From Arthrobacter mobilis (GTDB lineage Bacteria; Actinomycetota; Actinomycetes; Actinomycetales; Micrococcaceae), in NCBI RefSeq assembly GCF_012395835.1, contig NZ_JAAZSQ010000024.1:1-62421 (forward strand): a stretch of 62,421 nt of DNA, read 5' to 3'. How positions within the stretch are numbered: position 1 is the stretch's first letter; each line of letters begins with the position of its first letter. The notes under the pieces were generated by a model, which was not told the DNA's origin, did not search any database, and saw only the letters and a program-made list of their open reading frames with translations. Both the position numbers and the translations under genes were made by a program. Below, piece by piece: positions 8,390-17,500 of the stretch.

Positions 8390-9886
8390 TCAGGGACGGG
8401 ACAGGCAGGCAGCAGCCGGCCGGCGGCCGGGGTCGCCCAGGTCGGCGAACAGGCCCAGCGCCATGGCCAGCCCCTCGCGGGCCACGGATTCGAGCAAATG
8501 CTCATCCGGCGCATGCTGGTTGCACCCGGGATAGGAATGCGGCACCCAGAGGGTGGGCAGGCCGAGGATGTCGGTGAAGACATAATTGGGCAGCGAGCCG
8601 CCGATGTTCGGCAGGACCGCCAGACGCTCGCCGACCTGCCGGCGGAGCGAGTCGGCCGCCCAGCGCGCCCAGGGGTGGTCGGGGTCCGTGCGGCTGGCCG
8701 GGAACATGGTTCCCACCGTCGCCCGCACCATCGGATAGCCCTCGGCATCAAGGTGCCGCTGCACCTGCTGCTGGATCCCGTCGGTCTCCGTGCCGGCGAC
8801 AAAGCGCAGCTGCAGCACCGCCCGCGCGCGGCCGGGGATGGCGTTCATGGGGGCATCCGCGTTGCCCGCGTCCAGGGAGAGGACCTCGAGGGTGTTCCAG
8901 CCGAACACGCGCTCGGCAGGGGTCAGGCCGGGATCGGCCCAATTCTCGTCGATCGACGGGCCGCCAGGATGCGACGGAAGATCGACGGTTGCCAGCGCCA
9001 GCCGGACGGAGGCAGGCAGCTCCGCCGGCAGCAGGGCCGCGCACCTGATGCGGCCGTGCCCGTCCACCAGAGTGCCAACCGCACCGGCCACGGTGGTGGC
9101 AGCGTTGCGCAGCAGCCCGCCCCAGTTCCCGGAATGATGCTGCCCGGCGCGCAGGTCGGCTTCCAAGGTGAGATTGACGCCGCCGCGGGCCCCCAGGAAC
9201 AGGGTCGGAACCTGCACATCGAGGCGGGGACCGTCGGAAGCAATGAACACGTCCGCCCGCAGTTCTTCGCGGTGGGCGCGTGCGAACTCGGCCAGCCCGG
9301 GGGACCCCACTTCCTCCCCCGACTCGATGAGGACGGTCAGGTTGAAACCCAGGCGCCCATGGTGCTCCACAAGCAGCCGCAGGGCCGCGAGGTTGAGCAG
9401 GTGCTGGCCCTTGTTGTCGGCGGCGCCCCGCCCGTACCAGCGGTCGCCTTCCGCGGTCAGGGTCCAGGGATCGCGACCGGCGCTCCATTCGCCGGACTGG
9501 CCCTCCACCACGTCGCCGTGGCCGTACAGCAGGGCCGTGGGCAGGCCGGGGGCTTCGATCCGGTGGGCCAGCAGGAAGGGGGCGGAGGGGCGGACTTCGT
9601 TCTCCACGATCCGCCAGGTGCAGCCGATCTGCTCGAGGATCGGGGCAATGCGCTGCGTGAGGTATGCCCTGCACGCAACGCCCGCCTCGGTGCCGGCGCT
9701 TTCAGTCCGCTGCCTGACCAATCCGGCCAGTTCCGCGAAAAACTCCCCGGACCCGAGGTAGCGTTCGCCCTTCTCCGCCAACTCCTGCGGCACCGGCTCC
9801 GCCAGCTGTGTTCCAGGTCTCATCATGCCATCGAGGATAGGTCGCGCTCCCCGCCTGCTACCAGTCTCGATTTCGGACAGGAGCAT
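8390..9886 (-). CDS. M20-family metallopeptidase in the kynurenine operon
   Basis: A zinc-dependent M20 amidohydrolase/dipeptidase (up to 498 residues). Metal and catalytic motifs are clear: YGHGDVV, GRGAADNKGQ and ESGEEVGSPG, with SLPNYVFTDILG and HAPDEHL in the C-terminal catalytic lobe. M20 enzymes remove amino acids from dipeptides or deacylate N-acyl amino acids. In this operon a natural role would be to release free tryptophan or kynurenine from dipeptides or N-acyl forms; that is inference. The start is uncertain: ATG 9886 has no clear ribosome binding site, and ATGs at 9826 and 9823 are alternatives. It lies 42 nt after the formamidase and 67 nt before the transporter. Confidence 0.88.
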   Translation of the reverse strand: MLLSEIETGSRRGARPILDGMMRPGTQLAEPVPQELAEKGERYLGSGEFFAELAGLVRQRTESAGTEAGVACRAYLTQRIAPILEQIGCTWRIVENEVRPSAPFLLAHRIEAPGLPTALLYGHGDVVEGQSGEWSAGRDPWTLTAEGDRWYGRGAADNKGQHLLNLAALRLLVEHHGRLGFNLTVLIESGEEVGSPGLAEFARAHREELRADVFIASDGPRLDVQVPTLFLGARGGVNLTLEADLRAGQHHSGNWGGLLRNAATTVAGAVGTLVDGHGRIRCAALLPAELPASVRLALATVDLPSHPGGPSIDENWADPGLTPAERVFGWNTLEVLSLDAGNADAPMNAIPGRARAVLQLRFVAGTETDGIQQQVQRHLDAEGYPMVRATVGTMFPASRTDPDHPWARWAADSLRRQVGERLAVLPNIGGSLPNYVFTDILGLPTLWVPHSYPGCNQHAPDEHLLESVAREGLAMALGLFADLGDPGRRPAAACLSRP

Positions 9887-9928
9887 TGCTTTAAAGGCAA
9901 ACCTTGCCGGCTGCGGTTCGCGGCCTGC

Positions 9929-10729
9929 TCAGGGAAGCAGCCGTTCGAGCAGCTCCCGGCACGTCCGGTAGGCCTGCTGGGCCGGGTCAATGACGGCGAA
10001 GTGGTCCCCGGCCACCTCGTGCAGCTCGGCCGGGTCGCCGGCTGCGCGCGCAGCCTCCACGTACCGGGCGGACAGGGCAAAGGGCACGGCCGTATCCTCG
10101 CGGCTGTGCACCGCGTGGACGACGGTGCCGATGGGCAGGGACCGGGCCGGGTCGGCCAGCGTGTACGCTTCGCCGAGCTCGTCCGGGGTGCCGCCCATGA
10201 GGTTCACTGCCGCCCCGTCGCTGAGCCGCAGCCGCTCCGCAGCGGCCAGGTCCAGCAGTCCTGCCTGGCTCACCACCCCGGCCAGCAATACCTTCGGCCG
10301 CGCCCCCGGAGCCCCGGCAGGCAGGGTGTGCCGTCCGGCCGCCCATACGGCCAAGTGGCCCCCGGCGGAGTGTCCCAGCGCCACGGTGCGGCGGGGATTC
10401 AGGCCGAAGCGGTCCGCGACGGCCGCGAGGTGGTCGATCCCGGCAGCGATATCCTCGAACGTCACCGGCCATCCGCCGGCGCCCGGAGCCCCTCCGCTGC
10501 CTGCGCGGCGGTACTCGAGGTTCCAGACGGCAAAGCCGTGCTGCACGAGGTCTTCGGCCATCGGAACGCCCAGCTGAGCGGTGTACTTATCCCGCCAGTA
10601 CCCGCCGTGGACCACCACCACGGTGCCGCGGCCGGGCAGTCCGGCCGGAAGGTAAAGGTCGGCCCACTGGTCCGGGTGGGGCCCGTAGGACAACCGTTTC
10701 GACGTCGCCGGGCGCGTTTTCCAAGTCAT
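9929..10729 (-). CDS. Alpha/beta hydrolase, probable kynurenine formamidase
   Basis: A 266-residue alpha/beta hydrolase with an HGGYWR motif at the oxyanion hole (HGGXW is typical of the alpha/beta-hydrolase type of kynurenine formamidase), the nucleophile elbow GHSAGG, an aspartate in SREDTAVPF, and a C-terminal catalytic histidine in AGDHFAVID. This would hydrolyse N-formylkynurenine to kynurenine and formate, filling the step between the dioxygenase and kynureninase in the same operon. It is unrelated to the metal-dependent KynB cyclase-like formamidases. The ATG at 10729 has AGAAGGAG seven bases upstream. It is the first gene of the operon, so the operon promoter should lie between 10730 and the divergent gene at 10813. 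Confidence 0.82.
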   Translation of the reverse strand: MTWKTRPATSKRLSYGPHPDQWADLYLPAGLPGRGTVVVVHGGYWRDKYTAQLGVPMAEDLVQHGFAVWNLEYRRAGSGGAPGAGGWPVTFEDIAAGIDHLAAVADRFGLNPRRTVALGHSAGGHLAVWAAGRHTLPAGAPGARPKVLLAGVVSQAGLLDLAAAERLRLSDGAAVNLMGGTPDELGEAYTLADPARSLPIGTVVHAVHSREDTAVPFALSARYVEAARAAGDPAELHEVAGDHFAVIDPAQQAYRTCRELLERLLP

Positions 10730-10812
10730 GGCGGGGCTCCTTCTCCACAGTCCACCTGACAGGGTACCGGCTACCGGCACGGCTCATTGGCGGCTTCACT
10801 AGACTGGTACCC

Positions 10813-11658
10813 ATGCCCGATCCCCTGACCCTGTCCGTTTCCGAGCATCTCGGCGCAGCCGGCGAACCGGTGCCCTGCGCCTACTACGTGCGCCTGGACG
10901 GCGGCCGCTTCCGCTCCACCCTGCACTCCCAGGGTGCCTGGAACGACCATGAGCAGCACATGGCTCCGGCCTCGGGCCTGCTGGTCCACGAGATACTGCG
11001 CAACCACCCGCGCCCGGAAATGGCCATCAGCCAGCTCACCTTCGAAATCCTCGGCGTCATTCCCGGCGGTGAATTCGAAGTGCGCACCGAGGTGGTCCGT
11101 CCGGGGCGGACCATCGAACTGGTCGAAGCGACGCTGGTCGCCAACGGCGGCCGCCCGGCCATCCGCGCGCTTGTCTGGCGGCTGCTCACCGGGGACACGG
11201 CCGCGGTCGCGGGCACCACCAGCGGCCGGCTCCGGCCGCCGGCCGAGTGCACGCCGCACGCGATCACCGCGGCCTGGCCCGGCGGCTACATCGGCTCCAT
11301 CGAGTGCCGTTCCGCCTACGACGGCGGCCCCGGCCGCGGCTCGGTCTGGGTGCACACCCCGCTGGCCATTGTCGACGGCGAGGACAGCGAGCCGGTGGCC
11401 CGCTTCGTGGGCCTGGTGGATACGGCCAACGGCGTCGCCGTGCGCCGGAGCCCGCGCGAGTACATGTTCCCGAACGTGGAACTGACCATCCACCTGTTCC
11501 GCCAGCCCGCAGGCGCCTGGACCGGGCTGGACACCACCGTTCACTTCGGCGAGCACGGGGTGGGGCTGACCGAGTCTGGCCTGTACGACGAGCACGGCTT
11601 CCTCGGCCGCGCCGCCCAGATCCTCACCGTGCGCAAATTCCCCGAGCCGAAGTCCTGA
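10813..11658 (+). CDS. Acyl-CoA thioesterase-like protein (TesB/hotdog type)
   Basis: A 281-residue double-hotdog protein of the TesB-like thioesterase group. Recognisable parts are YYVRLDGGRFRSTLHSQGAW and HMAPASGLLVHEI in the first hotdog, with VVRPGRTIELVEATL, and FVGLVDTANGV in the second. It probably hydrolyses an acyl-CoA; the substrate is unknown. TAGACT at 10800-10805 lies 7 nt before the ATG, suggesting a leaderless transcript, and there is no ribosome binding site. It is divergent from the kynurenine operon across 83 bases and is followed after one base by rlmH. Confidence 0.75.
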   Translation: MPDPLTLSVSEHLGAAGEPVPCAYYVRLDGGRFRSTLHSQGAWNDHEQHMAPASGLLVHEILRNHPRPEMAISQLTFEILGVIPGGEFEVRTEVVRPGRTIELVEATLVANGGRPAIRALVWRLLTGDTAAVAGTTSGRLRPPAECTPHAITAAWPGGYIGSIECRSAYDGGPGRGSVWVHTPLAIVDGEDSEPVARFVGLVDTANGVAVRRSPREYMFPNVELTIHLFRQPAGAWTGLDTTVHFGEHGVGLTESGLYDEHGFLGRAAQILTVRKFPEPKS

Positions 11659-11659
11659 C

Positions 11660-12127
11660 GTGGCGCTGCGCATCCTCACCATCGGCCGCAAGCACGAATC
11701 CTGGGTGGCCGAGGGCATCGCCCGCTACGAGAAGCGGCTGAAGAAGCCCTTCGACGTGACCTGGCTGGCCATCCCGCATTCGGCGCGCGAGAACGACGCC
11801 GCCCGCCGGGAGGAATCCGAGGCGCTGCTGGCCAAGCTCGGCGGCAAGTACGCCGGGGACTTCGTGATCCTGCTGGACGAGCGCGGGAAGAACATCGACT
11901 CCCCCGCCCTGGCCCGCACCCTGCAGCAGCCGCTGGATTCGGCCCGCAATGTCACCTTGATCATCGGCGGGGCCTACGGGGTGGACGAGAGCATCCACCA
12001 GCGGGCCGATTTCGTCTGGTCACTCTCCAAGCTGGTCTTCCCGCACCAGCTGGTCCGGCTGATCCTGGTCGAGCAGCTCTACCGGGCTCAGGAAATCGCA
12101 GGCGGGCGCCCCTACCATCACGAATAA
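11660..12127 (+). CDS. rlmH: 23S rRNA pseudouridine(1915)-N3-methyltransferase RlmH
   Basis: A SPOUT-class methyltransferase that methylates pseudouridine 1915 in helix 69 of 23S rRNA on the assembled ribosome. The 155-residue protein carries the family C-terminal knot: LIIGGAYGVDE, SLSKLVFPHQLVRLILVEQL and YRAQEIAGGRPYHHE. The GTG start is one base after the stop of the thioesterase gene, implying co-transcription and coupled translation. Confidence 0.96.
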   Translation: MALRILTIGRKHESWVAEGIARYEKRLKKPFDVTWLAIPHSARENDAARREESEALLAKLGGKYAGDFVILLDERGKNIDSPALARTLQQPLDSARNVTLIIGGAYGVDESIHQRADFVWSLSKLVFPHQLVRLILVEQLYRAQEIAGGRPYHHE

Positions 12128-12201
12128 CGGCGGCGGGCACCGGCCCCCGCGGTACACTTCCAGCAGGGTTTTCGACAACACGTAGAAGATGGAGGGGCGG
12201 A

Positions 12202-12816
12202 GTGGGCACCGGACCGCGCTGGCGGCTGCTGCGCTCGGCCGCGGTCGCCGCGGCCGCCCTGAGCCTGTCCGCCGCCGCCCACGTGGCCGGCGGCGGGACA
12301 CTGCCGGAGCCCGGAATCCTCGCCGCCCTGGCCGCCCTTATCCTGCTGCCGGCCACCGTGCTGGCGGGCCGGAAGCTGGGCCCGGCATCCCTGGCCGGGA
12401 TGCTCGGCGCCGGCCAGCTGGCGCTGCACGAAGCCTTTGCCGCCCTCGGCGTCTCCGGACACTGCATGCCTGAAGGCCCGGCCGCCGCCATACACGCCGG
12501 GCATACCTTCCCCGGGGCCGTGGCCTCGCTGGACTGCGCCGCCGCCGGCAGCGTGGCCCATGCCGCCGGCGGGCCGGACATGGCCGCGGCCCACGTCCTG
12601 GCCACGGTGCTGACCGGGCTGATGCTGCTCAAGGGCGAGGACGCCCTCTGGGCCCTGGCCGCCTGGCTCCGTCCGCTCGCCGCGCTGCCGGCCGCCGTCG
12701 TCCTTCCGCCGGCGGTACGCCCTGCCCGGCCGCCGGAGGCGCCGCTGCTGGTCCGCCCGCTTTTCCACTACCGGCTCGACCCGCTCCGCGGCCCGCCCGC
12801 GCCCGCCTTTCGCTGA
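12202..12816 (+). CDS. Histidine-containing membrane protein next to ycnI, possible copper role
   Basis: A 204-residue protein with four to five hydrophobic segments. Histidine-, cysteine- and methionine-containing loops (LHEAFAALGVSGHCMPEGP, then IHAGHTF, and HAAGGPDMAAAHVLATV) could bind a metal. The GTG at 12202 follows a GGAGGGGCGGA motif. It is 71 nt upstream of the YcnI-type gene on the same strand. I do not recognise a named family; the neighbouring YcnI protein and the His/Met pattern suggest copper handling at the membrane. An acidic/aromatic last transmembrane segment (EDALWALAAWL) precedes a basic Pro-rich tail. Confidence 0.7.
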   Translation: MGTGPRWRLLRSAAVAAAALSLSAAAHVAGGGTLPEPGILAALAALILLPATVLAGRKLGPASLAGMLGAGQLALHEAFAALGVSGHCMPEGPAAAIHAGHTFPGAVASLDCAAAGSVAHAAGGPDMAAAHVLATVLTGLMLLKGEDALWALAAWLRPLAALPAAVVLPPAVRPARPPEAPLLVRPLFHYRLDPLRGPPAPAFR

Positions 12817-12887
12817 ACCACCGGCCTGCCCGGCCGCTTTTTCCTGCAGTTCTTGCGCGCCTCCGCGCGCCTTCGAAAGGTCCTTCC

Positions 12888-13607
12888 ATGAATACTCCCC
12901 ACCGCCGTATCCTCAAGACCGTCCTGGCCACCGCCGCCACCGCCTCGCTGATGCTGGCCGGAGCCACAGCTGCCTCGGCGCACGTACACGTCGACCCGGA
13001 CAGCACCGCCGCCGGCTCCACCGCGGTGCTGACCTTCTCCTTCGCCCACGGCTGCGACGGCTCGCCGACCACCGGCATCACCATCTCGCTGCCGGAGGAG
13101 CTCAACGACGCCACCCCGACCGCCCACCCGGGCTGGGACGTGAAGAAGGCGACCGAAAAGCTGGACACGCCCCGGCAGCTGGAAACCGGGACCACCATCA
13201 CCGAGCGGACCAGCCGGATCGTCTACACGGCCAAAACCCCGGTCGCGGACGGCACCCGGGACACCCTGCAGCTTCAGGTCGCGCTGCCGGCTGCCGAGGG
13301 GCAGACCCTGGCCTTCCCGGTGCTGCAGACCTGCGAAAAGGGCAGCACCGACTGGGCCCAGCTGCCCGCCCAGGGCCAGGACAGCCACGACCTGGAGTCC
13401 CCCGCCCCCAGCGTCACCCTCACCGCGGCTGTGGCCGAAGAACACGGGCACGAAGCTCCGCAGGAAGTGGCCGCCGAGCCTGCCGCGGCAACCACCGGCG
13501 ACGGCGGTGCCTCCGCGGTGGCTGGCTGGGTTGGCCTGGGTGCGGGCCTGCTGGGGCTGGCCGCCGGCGGCACCGCCCTGGTGCGCACACGCAGGCCGCG
13601 GAACTGA
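12888..13607 (+). CDS. ycnI: YcnI-family (DUF1775) copper-associated surface protein
   Basis: A 239-residue exported protein: twin-helix signal peptide ending at ASA, immediately followed by HVHVDPDS, so the mature protein starts with a histidine as in YcnI proteins that bind Cu(II) through the N-terminal histidine brace. The DUF1775 domain (about 28-165) includes FSFAHGCDGSPT and PGWDVKK. A Glu/Ala-rich linker with a few histidines leads to a C-terminal transmembrane helix (VAGWVGLGAGLLGLAAGG) and a basic end, anchoring it in the membrane. The ATG follows GAAAGG. It is likely co-transcribed with the upstream membrane protein gene; CopC/CopD-like genes that often accompany ycnI are not present here. 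Confidence 0.88.
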   Translation: MNTPHRRILKTVLATAATASLMLAGATAASAHVHVDPDSTAAGSTAVLTFSFAHGCDGSPTTGITISLPEELNDATPTAHPGWDVKKATEKLDTPRQLETGTTITERTSRIVYTAKTPVADGTRDTLQLQVALPAAEGQTLAFPVLQTCEKGSTDWAQLPAQGQDSHDLESPAPSVTLTAAVAEEHGHEAPQEVAAEPAAATTGDGGASAVAGWVGLGAGLLGLAAGGTALVRTRRPRN

Positions 13608-13610
13608 GAT

Positions 13611-13637
13611 TGGGGCGCCCACTCTTGGGCGCTCCCA
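13611..13637 (+). terminator. Terminator-like hairpin after ycnI
   Basis: TGGGGCGCCCA and TGGGCGCTCCCA pair across a 4-base loop, with one bulged base. There is no T-run, as is common in high-GC actinobacteria. Confidence 0.5.
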
Positions 13638-13841
13638 CCGCCACTTCCTGGCAGGTTTAGCTGCCGCCGGCCCGGTGGGGTCCCGGATTCCGGGGCTCCA
13701 CCGGGCCGAAGCTGCCGGAAAGCGGCGGAAGATCGTGCTGGTCCGGGGGAAACGGCCGCCGGCCTGCCCGTCCGCCGGCAGGTGCGCGCGCATAATGGGG
13801 TGGGTAATTCGATACCTGTTCGGGGTGACAGCGGAGGAAAC

Positions 13842-14504
13842 ATGAAGCGCAACCGGTTGTGGATGGCAATGGCGGCAGCATCGCTGGGGGCAGCCGCCCT
13901 GGCCGGCTGCGGACAATCCCAGGACGTGGCACCGGCCAGCGCCAGCGGGACCGGCACCCCGGCCCCCGCCGCCCCGTCCGCTGTTGCCGCGCCCCCAGGC
14001 TCGCCGGCCGCCACGGCCACTGCAACCGCCACAAGCACCGGCACTGCCGTCGCCACCGGCACCGGCGCTGCCGTCGCCACCGGCGGCGAATGCACGGCCG
14101 CGCAGCTGAAGGCCAGCATCGTCACCCAGCCCGGCGGCGGGGCCGCCGGCAGCGTCTACCGGAACCTGGTCGTGCAGAACACCGGGAGCACCGCGTGCAC
14201 GCTGCAGGGCTACCCCGGTGTGTCCTATATGGACGCCGCCGGCAAGCAGGTCGGCGCCCCGGCCAAGCGCAACCCGGAGGCCGCCATGACCGCCGTCGTG
14301 GTGGCGCCGGGCGGCTCCGCCGTCGCCGAAGTGCAGCAGACCAATGCGCAGAACTACGGGGACGGCTGCGAACTGACCGAGGTTGCCGGCGTCCGGGTCT
14401 ACCCGCCCAACGACACGGCCTCGCTGATTGCGCCGCAGTCCACGGTCGGCTGCGCCAACGCGCAGATCGTGCTGATGACGGTGGGTACCTTCCAGCCCGC
14501 ATGA
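13842..14504 (+). CDS. DUF4232 lipoprotein
   Basis: A 220-residue lipoprotein: signal peptide with lipobox LAGCGQ (Cys about residue 21), then a long low-complexity Ala/Thr/Pro/Ser linker (about 25-75), then a DUF4232 domain with RNLVVQNTGSTACTLQGYPG and PGGSAVAEVQ. DUF4232 domains are beta-rich extracytoplasmic domains of unknown function, common in actinobacteria. The ATG at 13842 is chosen over an upstream in-frame ATG because GGAGG precedes it and the signal peptide then starts correctly. It is followed by lhr after 31 nt. Confidence 0.85.
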   Translation: MKRNRLWMAMAAASLGAAALAGCGQSQDVAPASASGTGTPAPAAPSAVAAPPGSPAATATATATSTGTAVATGTGAAVATGGECTAAQLKASIVTQPGGGAAGSVYRNLVVQNTGSTACTLQGYPGVSYMDAAGKQVGAPAKRNPEAAMTAVVVAPGGSAVAEVQQTNAQNYGDGCELTEVAGVRVYPPNDTASLIAPQSTVGCANAQIVLMTVGTFQPA

Positions 14505-14535
14505 CCGGGACGGCAGGCGCCGGTGCACGCTGACG

Positions 14536-17500
14536 GTGCCGGGCGATAGTCTCGGATACATCGGCACCAACACGTACGAGGCAGCGGACCCGGCGGTCCT
14601 GGACAGATTCTCCCCGGCGACCCGGCAGTGGTTCACCGGGGCCTTCAGCGCGCCCACTCCTGCCCAGACCGGCGCCTGGACGGCGATTTCCCGCGGCGCC
14701 CATGCCCTGGTGGTGGCCCCCACCGGCTCCGGCAAGACGCTGGCGGCCTTCCTGTGGGCACTCGACGGCTTCCTGCAGGCCGCCGGGGATGATGCCCAGC
14801 TGCCCCTCGGGGACCTGCCGGCTCCGAGGCAGGCGGCACAGCGCGGCACCCGGGTGCTCTATATTTCCCCGCTGAAGGCGCTCGGCGTCGACGTGGAGCG
14901 CAACCTGCGCGCGCCGCTGATCGGCATCACGCAGACCGCCAGGCGCCTGGGCCTGCCCGCCCCGCAGGTCACGGTGGGCGTACGCTCCGGGGACACCACC
15001 GCGGCCGAACGCCGGCAGCTGCTCACCCGCCCGCCGGACATCCTGATTACGACGCCGGAATCGCTGTTCCTGATGCTCACCTCCAAGGCCCGGGAGACCT
15101 TGGCGGAGGTAGACACGGTGATCCTGGACGAGGTGCATGCCGTGGCCGGGACCAAGCGCGGGGCGCATCTGGCCGTTTCGCTGGAACGGCTGGACGCGCT
15201 GCTGGCCCGGCCCGCCCAGCGGATCGGCCTGTCCGCCACCGTCGAGCCGCTGGAGACCGTGGCCCGGTTCCTCGGCGGCAGCTCCCCGGTGGACATCGTC
15301 GCGCCGCCGGCGGCCAAGAGCTGGGACCTGACCGTGGCGGTGCCGGTCGAGGACATGACCGCGCTGGTTCCCCCGGCGGCGGACGAGCTGGATCCCAACC
15401 CGCAGCCGGCGTCGATCTGGCCGCACGTGGAGGAGCGGATCGTGGACCTGATCGCCGAAAACAGGTCCACCATCGTCTTCGCCAACTCCCGCCGCCTCGC
15501 CGAACGCCTGACCGCCCGCCTCAACGAAATCTGGGCCGAACGGCAGGCTGCTTCAGCGGCCGGCCCACCTTGGAGGTCGGCTCCGGCGTCGAACGGCGGC
15601 AACGAAACTTCCTCAAGCCCTGGAGGGCTTTCGGAAGTATTAAAGCCGCCTTCCTCGACGTCCGGGGCCGAACCGGTTTTGGCCCGCGCGCACCATGGGT
15701 CGGTGAGCAAGGACCAGCGGGCACTGATCGAGGACGACCTGAAGACCGGACGGCTGCGCTGCGTCGTGGCCACCTCCAGCCTGGAACTGGGCATCGACAT
15801 GGGGGCCGTGGACCTGGTGGTGCAGGTGGAATCCCCGCAGTCCGTGGCCAGCGGGCTGCAGCGCGTGGGCCGGGCCGGGCACCAGGTCGGCGAGGTCTCC
15901 CGCGGCGCGCTCTTCCCCAAGCACCGGCAGGACCTGGTCAACACCACCGTCACCGTGGAGCGGATGCTCGCCGGCCGGATCGAGCCGCTGTTTATCCCGG
16001 CCAACCCCCTGGACATCCTCGCCCAGCAGACGGTGGCGGCCACGGCGCTGGGCACCATCGACGTAGAGGAATGGTTCGACGTCGTCCGCCGCTCCGCGCC
16101 CTTCGCCACGCTGCCGCGCTCGGCCTTCGAGGCGACCCTGGACCTGCTGGCCGGCCGCTACCCCTCGGACGAGTTCGCCGAGCTGCGCCCGCGGATCATC
16201 TGGGACCGCGTCGCCGGCACCATCACCGGCCGCCCCGGGGCCCAGCGCCTGGCCGTCACCTCCGGCGGCACCATCCCCGACCGCGGCCTGTTCGGCGTCT
16301 ACCTGGTCGGCTCAGAGGATCCCGGCACCACCGGCAGCGCCAGGAGCAAAGGCGGCCGGCGGGTCGGCGAGCTGGACGAGGAGATGGTGTACGAATCCCG
16401 GGTGGGCGATGTCTTCGCCCTCGGTGCCACCAGCTGGCGGATCGAGGACATCACCCACGACCGGGTGCTGGTCTCCCCCGCCTTCGGGCAGCCGGGCAAG
16501 CTGCCGTTCTGGAAGGGGGACTCGCTCGGCAGGCCGGTGGAGCTGGGCCGGGCGCTGGGCGCCTTCGTGCGCGAGCTCTCCGGCCTGCCCGAGGACCAGG
16601 CCCGCGGGCGCCTGGCCGCCGGCGGACTGGATGAGTGGGCCGCCGGCAACCTGCTGGCCTACCTGGCCGAGCAGCGCGAAGCCACCGACGTCATCCCCAG
16701 CGACCGGGCCCTCGTCGTCGAACGCTTCCACGACGAGCTCGGCGACTGGCGGGTGGTGCTGCACAGCCCGTTCGGCCTGCCCGTGCACGCCCCGTGGGCG
16801 CTGGCCGTAGGCGCCCGGCTGCAGCAGCGCTACGGCCTGGACGGCTCGGCCATGGCCGCCGACGACGGCATCGTGCTGCGGGTGCCGATGATGGAGGACG
16901 AGCCGCCCGGAGCGGACCTGTTCCTCTTCGACCCGGAGGAGCTGGAGGCGATCGTCACCACCGAGGTGGGCGGCTCGGCGCTCTTCGCCTCGCGCTTCCG
17001 CGAATGCGCCGCCCGCGCCCTGCTACTGCCGCGGCAGAACCCGGCCAAGCGCACCCCGCTCTGGCAGCAGCGCCAGCGCTCGGCCCAGCTGCTGGACGTG
17101 GCCCGGAAGTACCCCACGTTCCCGATCGTGCTCGAGACCGTGCGCGAGTGCCTGCAGGATGTCTACGACCTGCCCGCCCTGCAGGAGATTGCCGCGCGGA
17201 TCGAGCGGCGCGAGCTGCGGATGGTGGAGACGACCACGCCGCAGCCCTCGCCGTTCGCCCGCTCGCTGCTCTTCGGCTACGTCGCCACCTTCCTCTACGA
17301 AGGGGACTCGCCGCTGGCCGAGCGCCGTGCCGCGGCGCTGTCCCTGGACCCGGCGCTGCTGAACGACCTGCTCGGCCGGGCCGAGCTGCGCGAACTGCTG
17401 GACGAGGGTGTGATCGCCCAGACCGAGCGCGAGCTGCAGCGGCTAACCGAGGACCGCAAGGTGCGCGGCCTCGAGGGCATCGCGGACCTGCTGCGCCTGC

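Noticed and set aside
8323-8802. N-terminal extension of the MHS transporter
   Set aside because: It overlaps the M20 gene in another frame and shows no membrane helices; a ribosome binding site precedes the ATG at 8322.
6913-10759. Long plus-strand frames opposite the transporter, M20 and hydrolase genes
   Set aside because: Shadows of the real minus-strand genes; no domain found.
13920-14095. Repeat-like stretch in the DUF4232 gene as a possible mobile or CRISPR-like repeat
   Set aside because: It is an Ala/Thr-rich low-complexity linker in a secreted protein; the units are not identical and stay in frame.
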